DNA of 13,631 bases from Candidatus Parcubacteria bacterium (GCA_018669975.1 JABHSK010000004.1:1-13631); one strand, 5' to 3'; numbered from the stretch's first letter, positions 6,486 through 13,631 are shown. Numbers and translations are program-made. The notes: a model not told the origin generated them from the sequence alone.

Positions 6486-8351
6486 ATGTTTAAACACATG
6501 AATAACTGGCACTGGACTGTAGTTTTGGTCTCTTTTGTGTCAATTTTAAGCCTGGTTGTAGTTCAGCAAAATGCTATGGCCGAATGGCAGGATCCAACTG
6601 GAGATCCGGGCGCTACTACAGATATTACCAATTTTGTAGTAAATCCTATAGGTCAAGATTTGGATATGGGTCTTAGAAAAATATTTGGTAATGACGGAGC
6701 AGAACCTCTTAATACTTTATCAATAGATCCGCAGAATCCTAACAAGATGATTTCTGTGACTGGTGGTAAGGTTGATATTGACGATGGTGGTCAATTATGT
6801 TTAGACGGTACCTGTGAAGCCACTTGGCCAACTGGTGCAGGCGCTACATTTTGGGAATCAGATGCTGCTGGAATACACACTCTTTCAGATAAACCAATCG
6901 GTATTGGACGAGAGTCTGTTGGCGGAGGCTACATGTTGGCTTTAGGTGGTACTGATGAGTACTTAAAGTTTAACAATGATCAAATTTGGTCAAGGGGAGC
7001 TAACCTTCAGATAATAGCTGGAGAATACGATCCTTTGAAGAAGCCACTAAACGGTGATTTGATACTTCAATCATATGGTGGCACTAATGGAACTAATATA
7101 TACACAAGATACAATGATGATCCTTCAGAGGAGCCTCATTTTGGTGTGGGCGCTAAAGATCCAAGGTATGCTCTTCATGTAGCAGATAACAACACTGCAA
7201 CAATGATTAACCTTGATGATTTTTATTGTAGTGATACCGCAGAGAATACGCTGGCTGGCTGTGATTCTGTTGCAGGTACATGGAATACTGCTAGATTATG
7301 GAATGGTGTGAGGATGGCTAGGAATGGTGCTGAAAAATGGTTTATTGGTATGGACGCTACTGATGATGATTTAATATTTAGGTCTAGGGACGCTACTAAT
7401 ACCATGGCCTTAAACACTAATAATAGGGAGGCAACCTTAAATTTAGAATCTTATGAAAAATCATTTTTAAATCTTGAGGTTACAGATCCGTGGGATACTA
7501 CGCTTGATAATGTAGGTGTTAATTTTACTCGTAATATTTGGGGAGAGGATCAATATACTGATTATAGTATGTTTATTAATAATGGTAATTTTTATCTAAA
7601 GTCATATTATAGAGATGCTTTGCATGGCGACCCTAGTATTTCTGCTACACCTTTATACATTGAGGATATTGATAATTATGATCCAAATCCAATTGCAGGA
7701 TTCGTAGGTATTAATACTACCAATCCTTCAGCGCAATTACAGGTGAATGGTGATATAAATATATTTGGTACATCAGCTGGAGAATCAGATTTGAAATTAC
7801 AAAATGATTCTGGTGATATGAAAATTATTTTTCAGGAATATGATGATAAACCAGGTGATTTCTTTTTAAACTATAATGGTAATAATTCTGAAAATGGTGG
7901 CTATTCCAATTGGCTTGAATTTTGGGGCAGAAACAAAGGTGATGCTGGTGCTAGACCAATTTTGTCTATGCAAAGAGATTATACTTCTGCTGGCCCTGAT
8001 TATGATATCTATCAAGGTGTCGGTATTGGAGTACCTAGCGAAACATTTGTAGACGCTAAATTAAGAGTGCAAAGTGGTTCTTTGGGAGAAGATATATTAC
8101 AGCTATATGATGATGGCACAGAGGTGTTTACAGTGGCTGACGGAGGTAAAACAACAGTTAATGGGGAGTTAGGCGTTACTTCAGTTGACGATGCTACTTA
8201 TAATTATATACAACTTGATATAATGCCAGGAGGTCCTCCTACTGCTGATTGTGATGAAACTTCAGAAATTGGTAGAATGATATTCCGTTATGGCACTTAT
8301 GATAAATTATACATATGTACTGATGTTGGATGGGTATATGAACAATTTTAA
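6486..8351 (+). CDS. secreted tail-fibre-like surface protein, paralogue 2 (expanded)
   Basis: This 621-aa protein is the longest of the three paralogues. The signal peptide probably ends after NAMA (29-32), followed by EWQDPTGDPG. It keeps the small Cys pair (LCLDGTC, 104-110) and the TWP that follows. The middle is about 200 residues longer than in paralogue 1 and contains an extra Cys pair (C248, C259). The C-terminal 180 residues follow paralogue 1 closely: NWLEFWGR, MQRDY, GVGIGVP...AKLRVQ, DILQLYDDGTEVFTVAD, then the DCDETSEIGRMI...YICTDVGWVYEQF module. It starts 40 nt after paralogue 1 with no terminator between, so co-transcription is likely. A strong terminator follows. The role is unknown; exported fibre or adhesin is inference. 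Confidence 0.83.
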   Translation: MFKHMNNWHWTVVLVSFVSILSLVVVQQNAMAEWQDPTGDPGATTDITNFVVNPIGQDLDMGLRKIFGNDGAEPLNTLSIDPQNPNKMISVTGGKVDIDDGGQLCLDGTCEATWPTGAGATFWESDAAGIHTLSDKPIGIGRESVGGGYMLALGGTDEYLKFNNDQIWSRGANLQIIAGEYDPLKKPLNGDLILQSYGGTNGTNIYTRYNDDPSEEPHFGVGAKDPRYALHVADNNTATMINLDDFYCSDTAENTLAGCDSVAGTWNTARLWNGVRMARNGAEKWFIGMDATDDDLIFRSRDATNTMALNTNNREATLNLESYEKSFLNLEVTDPWDTTLDNVGVNFTRNIWGEDQYTDYSMFINNGNFYLKSYYRDALHGDPSISATPLYIEDIDNYDPNPIAGFVGINTTNPSAQLQVNGDINIFGTSAGESDLKLQNDSGDMKIIFQEYDDKPGDFFLNYNGNNSENGGYSNWLEFWGRNKGDAGARPILSMQRDYTSAGPDYDIYQGVGIGVPSETFVDAKLRVQSGSLGEDILQLYDDGTEVFTVADGGKTTVNGELGVTSVDDATYNYIQLDIMPGGPPTADCDETSEIGRMIFRYGTYDKLYICTDVGWVYEQF

Positions 8352-8381
8352 TTAAGTGTTTATTTGATAATAATTTTATAG

Positions 8382-8413
8382 AACCGCCTCCGCATAGCGG
8401 AGGCGGTTTTCTT
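8382..8413 (+). terminator. rho-independent terminator after paralogue 2
   Basis: A 12-bp perfect stem AACCGCCTCCGC (8382-8393) / GCGGAGGCGGTT (8397-8408) has a 3-nt loop and is followed by TTTTCTTGTT. The very GC-rich stem in AT-rich surroundings makes this the strongest terminator in the window. Its sequence is nearly the same as the palindrome inside comF at 514-538. Confidence 0.92.
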
Positions 8414-8441
8414 GTTGTTAAATATCGTTTTGTGTTATAAT
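8412..8441 (+). promoter_or_regulatory. promoter of paralogue 3 and the Cys-rich gene
   Basis: A perfect extended -10, TGT-TATAAT (8433-8441), has a partial -35 TTGTTG (8412-8417) at 18 nt. The -35 begins within the tail of the preceding terminator. The predicted start near 8448 leaves a 27-nt leader. The box and its downstream flank closely resemble the promoter of paralogue 1. Confidence 0.65.
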
Positions 8442-8474
8442 AAAGTATGAATAATTACAATTAAAGTAAGTTTT

Positions 8475-9677
8475 ATGTTTAAACAAATAGCTAATTGGCA
8501 TTTGTCAATTTTGGTAGTTGTTGTGTCTATTTTTAGTATGTTGTTGATACGGCAATACGCAGTTGCTCAATGGCAAGATCCAACCACTGAGCCAGGTCAA
8601 TCTGGTTCAACTAGACTAGTAACCTCACCAATGGTTAGTAATCTTGATTTGAATGGTAGAACAATAGTTGATACTAATTTTTCTATAGACCCAGGTGGTA
8701 CTAGAGGTATTGAAGTTACTGGTAGTCCATGGGCTGGATACTTTACTGGAGATTTGAAGGTAACTGGAGATTTAGACGTGGGTACTATCAATGGGGTTTC
8801 GCCCGATGCTATCTGGACTGAGAGTGGTACTAATATTTATTATAACTCAGGTAATGTCGGTATTGGTACAGCTAGTCCATCAAGCTTACTACATTTAGCC
8901 ACTAAATCAGGATCATTGGAGCTTTCTGCCACTGGTTTGGCCGAAACTATGGAAACACCACTGAATATTTCTTCTTTAAATGATATTTCTTTACAACCAG
9001 ATGCTATTACTGCCATGACGATCAAGGAAAAAGGTTACGTTGGCATTGGTACAACTGAGCCAAATAAGCATTTACATGTTTATGCAGCTAGTGGAAATGC
9101 AGAAATTGATATTCAAAGTGGGTCAGGCGTATCTAGTTATTGGGGTATTTATCAAGATGTAGGTACCGCTGATCTTCGTTTTTGGAATTCTGATAATAAA
9201 GTTACATTTACAGATGAAGGCTACGTTGGTATAGGTAAAACCACTCCTACTCGTATGCTTGATGCAGAGGGAGACGGTGTAACAGCTGTTCACGGTGAGG
9301 CTAATACCTTGGGTACCTATGGTATCCATGGTGAACATACAACGGATGCAGGGGTGTTTGGAGAAGGTTTACATGGTGTTCGTGGTGAAGCTACTGTGGC
9401 TAGCGGTATTGGTGTTTATGGTATGCAGTCCAGTGGTCAATATGCAGGTTATTTTACAGGTACCCTAAGGATTGTGGACAGTGGAGCAAATATTGGTTAT
9501 TTACATCTCAATACTTATAATGGCGCACCGCCGAGCACAGATTGTGATTCAAATGATGAGCGTGGTCGTATGATTTGGAACTATGCCGATGACGAACTGT
9601 CTATTTGTGATTACGAATCTAGTGGAGGCGGAGGTGGTTGGAAATATTATAGAGAAGCGATGGCCGTTCCAGAATAG
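8475..9677 (+). CDS. secreted tail-fibre-like surface protein, paralogue 3
   Basis: This 400-aa protein has the signal peptide (likely cut after YAVA, 28-31) and QWQDPTTEPG motif of the family. The first half has repeats VGIGTASPSSLLHLA (128-142), YVGIGTTEPNKHLHV (188-202) and YVGIGKTTPTRMLDA (250-264). A Gly-rich stretch follows (about 268-330, VHGEA, YGIHGEH, VFGEG, GVRGEA, GVYG, AGYFTG), a 'GVxG' repeat style seen in fibrous bacterial and phage proteins. The C-terminal module is a diverged version (TDCDSNDERGRMI, LSICDYESS, a Gly5 run and GWKYYREAMAVPE), so the fold is kept but the end differs from paralogues 1 and 2. It lacks the NWLEFWGR/MQRDY block of the other two. It has its own promoter and is followed 31 nt later by the Cys-rich gene. 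Confidence 0.83.
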   Translation: MFKQIANWHLSILVVVVSIFSMLLIRQYAVAQWQDPTTEPGQSGSTRLVTSPMVSNLDLNGRTIVDTNFSIDPGGTRGIEVTGSPWAGYFTGDLKVTGDLDVGTINGVSPDAIWTESGTNIYYNSGNVGIGTASPSSLLHLATKSGSLELSATGLAETMETPLNISSLNDISLQPDAITAMTIKEKGYVGIGTTEPNKHLHVYAASGNAEIDIQSGSGVSSYWGIYQDVGTADLRFWNSDNKVTFTDEGYVGIGKTTPTRMLDAEGDGVTAVHGEANTLGTYGIHGEHTTDAGVFGEGLHGVRGEATVASGIGVYGMQSSGQYAGYFTGTLRIVDSGANIGYLHLNTYNGAPPSTDCDSNDERGRMIWNYADDELSICDYESSGGGGGWKYYREAMAVPE

Positions 9678-9708
9678 ATTTATTTAAAATTTAAAACTTT
9701 TAATATAG

Positions 9709-12111
9709 ATGAAGACGGATTTTCATTTTCATTTTTATAGTCGTATAGTGATCATGGCTGTTTTAGCCCTGTTTGTTTTTTCTCTGCAAAAATCTGTTGA
9801 TACTGTAGCTCAGGAAGTTCAGGGGACTAGTATTGAAATTGGAGGTTGGGCCTGGTCTGAGTTGACTGGTTGGATTAGCCTTAATTGTCATAATGATTTT
9901 AATGGTGATGGTATGACGACTAGTCGTTGTGTGGATGCTGGGGGAGTTGATTATGGCTTAGAGATTTATCGTGATTTTGCAGACGATAGATATGTCAGAG
10001 GTTGTGCTTGGTCTGGTAATCCTATTCAAGGTAGTGGGCAGTGTAGTATTAGTGGGGGCGTGTCATGCGTGTCTGACGGAGAATGTCCAGGAGTAGAGAC
10101 TTGTGAATTTACTACATTGGGTTGGATTTGTTTTTCAGATCCAACTGCTAACCCTACGGCTATATTCGCACCAGATGGAGGTATATCTCTTTTTAACTCA
10201 AGTAGCACAGTCAATGCCCTATGTAGTGAGGAAATAGATGGTGTGGCTGCTTGTGCTGCAGTTGATAGCTATGGAACTATTATCAGCCTTGAAGATCCGC
10301 TGGATCTTGGGTTTGAGGGTTGGAAATTTGGATTTCCTATAGAAAATGAAATATCTGATATTGGGGATGATCCAGATTATCCAATATCAACCAACCCTAT
10401 CGAGGGCTGCTTTAATTGTCATGAAGATATAGTGTATGGCTGTAGTCTCGGTACTCCAGAATATACCTGCGATGGTGATGGTGTTACTAGCTGTACTTGT
10501 GATCCAATTGGTGATCCCTCGTGTCAGGATGGGGCTTGTATACCTACGGGTGATCCACTATTTAGGTGTTCCTTAAGTTATGATGCGACTTCTTGCTTGT
10601 GTGCATCAGGAGAAAGTACCTGTAGTGACGTGGTAAACTGTCCAGATGTTGGCAGTGAGGTCCAAACTTGTGATGCTATAGAAATAAAATCTAAATGTGA
10701 AAATTGCCTAGAGTATTTTTACTACAATGGTACTTGTAGTAATGACCCAGCTATTAGCTGTGTTTCAGATGATGTGTGTGGTGTGATTACTGATCTTTGT
10801 GATCCTGTTTCAACCTGTAGTAATGATATAGAACAAACTTGTGCCATTGATGGAGACTGTGGAGTTGGTAATACCTGTATAGAGCGCAGCGTAGGTAGTC
10901 TTAAAAAAGTATTAGGAGGCTATAGCTGTACAGATTGTAGCATTGAAAGTGTAGATAATACCTGTGGTGTTAATCCTTACAAAAGTAATATAAATAGCTG
11001 TGATATCTGCGGTAATGTCTACAAGACACCTGGATTGATGTTAGATAATAAATATAATACTATCGAATCTATTTCTGCTCAGGCTTGCGACACAACAGAA
11101 ACAGACCCTAAAGAGGACGATTTTTGTGAAAGGGGAGCCTTGTGTGGTTGGGGTTGGAATTCTTGGGCAGCTGGCGTCTATGGTTTAGGTTGGTTTCAAT
11201 TTCAACCAAGGGTAGTGATTAGCTCCAAACCTTATTTGTTTATAGAGGGGGGTAATATTTATTCTAAGGGAAACGTTTTTGGTAAATATAGTCCACCCTA
11301 TGGAAAATATAATTCTACTTATTTGATTGAGTCAGGCGGCAGAATTTCTAATTTTGTTAGCTCTAGCACCTTAGCGGGCTTATTTCAAGGTGAGTTATCC
11401 TATCGGCCAGATATTAATTTTTTAAATTTAATAGACACTAAATATAAAAATGCCCTAGGCACTGTTGATTATACAGGATTGATTACTGATACCGGTGGTT
11501 CAATCAATAAATATGGTTCGCAAATAGTGAAGCCGATTGACGACGCTGCATTTGATGTACAGTTTAATAATGCCCTGGATAATAAGGTTTTGTGGGTTGC
11601 TGGTGACCTATCTACAGTAGCTGATATAACAATACTTAATGGTACAGGTACTACTGTCAGTGGGGCTGGTGTAGTGGTAGTAGAGGGTAACTTGACCATA
11701 GTAAATAATATTACCCATGACCCTACTCCTGGTTATACAAACTTAAAACAAATTCCATCTTTAGTTTGGATTGTTAAGGGTGACTTATATATTGATGATG
11801 GAGTGACTGAGGTAGCTGGAAATTTTATTATTCTGGGTGATGATACTAGTACTGATAATCCACCATGTTCAGGCGAGCCTTCTGGGTTAGTACAACCTGG
11901 TTGTGGTCAATTTATTTCAGCGTATCCTACAGACGAGCTTGGTGTGCCGCTAGTAGTCAACGGCAGTGTTATCGCTAGGTACTTTAATCTTGGTAGACTG
12001 TACCATTCAAACAATGAGCCAGCTGAGAGATTTATAAACGATGGTCGTTTGCAAACAAATCCACCAAAAGGCATGGTAGATTTTAGTAAAGCTGTGCCTA
12101 GATTTGAATAA
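9709..12111 (+). CDS. large Cys-rich secreted protein with GWAWS motifs
   Basis: This 800-aa exported protein is of unknown function. After a short His/Phe-rich start (DFHFHFYS) comes a hydrophobic segment (about 13-25), either signal peptide or anchor. Next is GGWAWSELTGWISLNC (45-60), a motif I associate with Patescibacteria surface proteins, echoed by LGWICFS (137-143) and GWGWNSW...GLGWFQF (480-498). Residues 60-479 hold about 42 Cys. Three knottin-like units share the pattern C-S-x(6)-C-x-x-D-x-x-C (112-132, 343-364, 370-390). From about 500 the protein is nearly Cys-free and looks beta-rich with repeated G-[ND]-[LIV] turns (AGDLSTV, EGNLTIV, KGDLYID, AGNFIIL, NGSVIAR), perhaps a beta-helix. 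The Cys content implies disulfide formation outside the cytoplasm. It is probably co-transcribed with paralogue 3. A later ATG at codon 16 is a possible alternative start. Confidence 0.8.
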   Translation: MKTDFHFHFYSRIVIMAVLALFVFSLQKSVDTVAQEVQGTSIEIGGWAWSELTGWISLNCHNDFNGDGMTTSRCVDAGGVDYGLEIYRDFADDRYVRGCAWSGNPIQGSGQCSISGGVSCVSDGECPGVETCEFTTLGWICFSDPTANPTAIFAPDGGISLFNSSSTVNALCSEEIDGVAACAAVDSYGTIISLEDPLDLGFEGWKFGFPIENEISDIGDDPDYPISTNPIEGCFNCHEDIVYGCSLGTPEYTCDGDGVTSCTCDPIGDPSCQDGACIPTGDPLFRCSLSYDATSCLCASGESTCSDVVNCPDVGSEVQTCDAIEIKSKCENCLEYFYYNGTCSNDPAISCVSDDVCGVITDLCDPVSTCSNDIEQTCAIDGDCGVGNTCIERSVGSLKKVLGGYSCTDCSIESVDNTCGVNPYKSNINSCDICGNVYKTPGLMLDNKYNTIESISAQACDTTETDPKEDDFCERGALCGWGWNSWAAGVYGLGWFQFQPRVVISSKPYLFIEGGNIYSKGNVFGKYSPPYGKYNSTYLIESGGRISNFVSSSTLAGLFQGELSYRPDINFLNLIDTKYKNALGTVDYTGLITDTGGSINKYGSQIVKPIDDAAFDVQFNNALDNKVLWVAGDLSTVADITILNGTGTTVSGAGVVVVEGNLTIVNNITHDPTPGYTNLKQIPSLVWIVKGDLYIDDGVTEVAGNFIILGDDTSTDNPPCSGEPSGLVQPGCGQFISAYPTDELGVPLVVNGSVIARYFNLGRLYHSNNEPAERFINDGRLQTNPPKGMVDFSKAVPRFE

Positions 12112-12132
12112 AATATTTAGTAAAATTAGATA

Positions 12133-12162
12133 TTGGCTGCAAAGGGTAAAATATGTTATAAT
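12133..12162 (+). promoter_or_regulatory. pilM promoter
   Basis: An extended -10, TGT-TATAAT (12154-12162), has -35 TTGGCT (12133-12138, 4 of 6) at 18 nt. The predicted start near 12169 leaves a leader of about 45 nt. It lies about 20 nt after the stop of the Cys-rich gene, with no clear GC-rich terminator between, so some read-through into pilM is possible. Confidence 0.65.
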
Positions 12163-12179
12163 ATGAGTAACATATTTTA
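12147..12179. promoter_or_regulatory. perfect inverted repeat over the pilM -10 and start site, candidate operator
   Basis: The 12-bp arms TAAAATATGTTA (12147-12158) and TAACATATTTTA (12168-12179) are exact reverse complements around a 9-nt centre. The repeat covers the extended -10 and the predicted start (about -22 to +11), the classic place for a repressor operator. It could instead form an AT-rich RNA hairpin acting as a weak terminator of the upstream gene, but its stem has only two G-C pairs. Confidence 0.5.
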
Positions 12180-12213
12180 TTATTTTAAGAATGAAATTTA
12201 ATTTATAATCGAT

Positions 12214-13338
12214 ATGAAATTATTTGCTAGCTCTACTAGTTATTTGGGTATTGATATAGGTACGGCCAGTATAAAAATGGTGGAACTGGAGAACTATAAA
12301 AATCAAGCCAGATTAAAGACCTATGGTTATGCTGATATCTCAACAAATGTTTTGGGAGGAGCCATAGACAAAAATAATCAGCTGATTGCAGATTATATAA
12401 ACACCATAGCTAGAAAATCAAATATTCAGACTAGACAGGTGGTAGCAGCGCTACCAACTTTTTCGGTGTTTAATTTTATCATCAATCTGCCGCCGATGCC
12501 CAAAAAAGACCTAACATCAGCCATAAAATGGGAAGCTAAGAAATTTATTCCAGTACCCATTGAGGAGATGATTTTAGATTGGAAGATACTCAATAAAAAG
12601 AAAGTTAAGGATGCTCCTAAAAAAGAAGAAAAGCCAGAAGAGGCTACGCAGGAGAAAAAAGGAGAGAGTCACAAAGAAGAAATTGTTAGAGCCAAAGGTA
12701 CGGATAGAAATTATAGAATTTTGTTAACTGCCGCACCAAAAAATTTAGTGGCGCGTTATATAGATATTTTTAAAAGAGCAAAATTTAATTTACTTAGTTT
12801 AGAGACAGAGGCCTTTGCTTTATCTAGGTCATTAATTGGTAATGATTTATCCACAGTAATGATAGTAGACATTGGTTCTACTACAGCAGACATCTGTCTA
12901 ATAGAAGAGGGTGTGCCGATTTTAAATAAAGGTATTGACACAGGAGGAGAGTTTATCACTAAGACGATCATGAATAGTCTTAATGTTAACAAGGATAGGG
13001 CTGAGCAGTTTAAAAGAGATTTTGGTTTGTCAGAAGCCAGTAATAAAAAAATTCCAGATGTAATTCAGCAATCTCTCAATTCAATTATCAGTGAGATTAA
13101 ATATGTTTTTGAGCTCTACCAAAGACAGGGTGATGCTAAGATTGATAAGATTATTTTGACAGGTGGTAGTGCTTTTTTACCAAATTTACCAAAATATTTG
13201 TCAGATTTATTAAGTTTACCAGTTGTTATTGGTGATCCTTGGGATAGGATAATTTATCCCTTAGATTTAAAGCCTGTTTTGCAAGAGATAGGCCCAAGGA
13301 TGGCTACTAGTATTGGTTTAGCAATGCGTGATATATAA
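12214..13338 (+). CDS. pilM: type IV pilus assembly protein PilM
   Basis: This 374-aa cytoplasmic actin-like ATPase-fold protein links the pilus inner-membrane complex to the assembly machinery by binding the N-terminal tail of PilN. The phosphate 1 motif YLGIDIGTASIKMVE (10-24), phosphate 2 motif VDIGSTTADICLIE (218-231) and adenosine motif ILTGGSAFLPNL (314-325) are all present. The PilM-typical segments LPPMPKKDLTSAIKWEAKKF (92-111) and PVPIEEMILDW (113-123) are clear. An acidic/basic stretch rich in Lys and Glu (about 128-165) is longer than I expect and looks disordered. It starts a plus-strand unit with its own promoter, and the PilN-like gene begins 5 nt after its stop. The start context lacks a Shine-Dalgarno; the ATG fits the family, with the first motif at residue 10. 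Confidence 0.95.
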   Translation: MKLFASSTSYLGIDIGTASIKMVELENYKNQARLKTYGYADISTNVLGGAIDKNNQLIADYINTIARKSNIQTRQVVAALPTFSVFNFIINLPPMPKKDLTSAIKWEAKKFIPVPIEEMILDWKILNKKKVKDAPKKEEKPEEATQEKKGESHKEEIVRAKGTDRNYRILLTAAPKNLVARYIDIFKRAKFNLLSLETEAFALSRSLIGNDLSTVMIVDIGSTTADICLIEEGVPILNKGIDTGGEFITKTIMNSLNVNKDRAEQFKRDFGLSEASNKKIPDVIQQSLNSIISEIKYVFELYQRQGDAKIDKIILTGGSAFLPNLPKYLSDLLSLPVVIGDPWDRIIYPLDLKPVLQEIGPRMATSIGLAMRDI

Positions 13339-13343
13339 TTTTT

Positions 13344-13631
13344 ATGGGTGATGGTGGAAACATCAATTTAATGCCAGAAGACTTAAGGTCAAAAGAGTCT
13401 GAGGCTTTAGTCAAGAAAAAAGGCAATTTTGAGCTTGATTTAGTAGTGCCAGAGGGATTAGAGCCAAAACGTAAGGCAGAGAAAGTAAGAGGACCATCTT
13501 TTTGGTCTAAGTTTGGTGCTATGTTTAAGTCAAAACCAAAGGCACCTAAACCACCAAAAATAAAAAAACCAAAGAAGGAAAAACATAAGAAAGTAGACAG
13601 TGTTACTTCTGTATTGATTGAAGAGGTCAAG
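13344..13631 (+). CDS. PilN-like pilus assembly protein, N-terminal part (runs off the window)
   Basis: An open frame of 96 codons starts at the ATG 5 nt after the pilM stop and continues past the window end. Residues 7-11 read INLMP (followed by EDLRSKE), matching the INLLP-type motif by which PilN tails dock into the PilM groove, and position right after pilM fits pilN. Unlike textbook PilN, no transmembrane helix appears within 96 residues. Instead residues 42-83 are Lys- and Pro-rich (KPKAPKPP and KIKKPKKEK). The membrane helix may lie beyond the edge, or this may be a separate PilM-binding protein preceding a true PilN. A start at M10 would remove the motif, so the first ATG is preferred. 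Confidence 0.65.
   Translation, partial: MGDGGNINLMPEDLRSKESEALVKKKGNFELDLVVPEGLEPKRKAEKVRGPSFWSKFGAMFKSKPKAPKPPKIKKPKKEKHKKVDSVTSVLIEEVK

Noticed and set aside
5207..9677. Prophage origin of the tail-fibre-like genes
   Set aside because: All three proteins have signal peptides, which phage fibres lack, and no capsid, terminase, integrase or lysis gene is nearby.
10408..10422. CxxCH (CFNCH) haem-binding motif in the Cys-rich protein
   Set aside because: A single CxxCH among about 42 cysteines is likely by chance. No other cytochrome features or cytochrome maturation genes are visible.
393..13338. UGA recoded to glycine, as in some Patescibacteria lineages
   Set aside because: All recognisable genes are full length with TGA read as stop, and none needs an in-frame TGA. 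Absence of TGA among the nine stops seen is not enough evidence.

Overview
The window looks like a chromosomal segment from an uncultured, AT-rich bacterium of the Patescibacteria (Candidate Phyla Radiation). I infer this from the compact gene set, the AT-rich starts without Shine-Dalgarno sequences, and above all a family of large secreted proteins. These proteins combine 'VGIG..P...LHL' tail-fibre-like repeats, a W-[EQ]-DP-T..PG motif after the signal peptide and a C-terminal DCD...E.GRMI...IC..GW module, a style I associate with that group. No marker gene fixes the lineage. All major reading frames are intact with TGA as stop, and identified stops are TAA or TAG, so there is no sign of UGA recoding.

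Left half (about 54-5101, all minus strand, read right to left). lemA (5101-4544) has its own promoter and a strong terminator. Ten bases later a near-consensus promoter starts a stress and proteolysis operon: htpX (membrane zinc protease), clpC (AAA+ unfoldase, 5 nt after htpX) and comF (DNA uptake/phosphoribosyltransferase-like, 32 nt after clpC). A separate promoter just past comF drives two tRNA-Ser genes (anticodons TGA and GCT), followed by a pair of 20-nt direct repeats and a hairpin terminator. comF carries an 11-bp GC-rich perfect palindrome in frame. It is nearly the same sequence as the intergenic terminator at 8382-8408, with a compensatory base-pair change.

Right half (5207-13631, plus strand). 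A compact divergent promoter region (5102-5206) leads into three tandem paralogues (412, 621 and 400 aa) of a secreted fibre-like protein. They are followed by an 800-aa cysteine-rich secreted protein with knottin-like repeats and GWAWS...GWIS motifs. Transcription is punctuated by a terminator plus a new promoter between the second and third paralogues. Then come pilM (actin-like type IV pilus platform protein) and the start of a PilN-like gene carrying the INLMP PilM-binding motif, which runs off the window. The pilM promoter lies inside a 33-bp perfect inverted repeat that may be an operator.

The right half reads as a cell-surface module: variable fibre proteins, a disulfide-rich surface protein and a type IV pilus inner-membrane complex, all on one strand. 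A joint role in attachment to a host or surface is inference from position and architecture. The most notable signals are the paralogue array, the palindrome family with an in-gene copy, and the inverted repeat over the pilM promoter.
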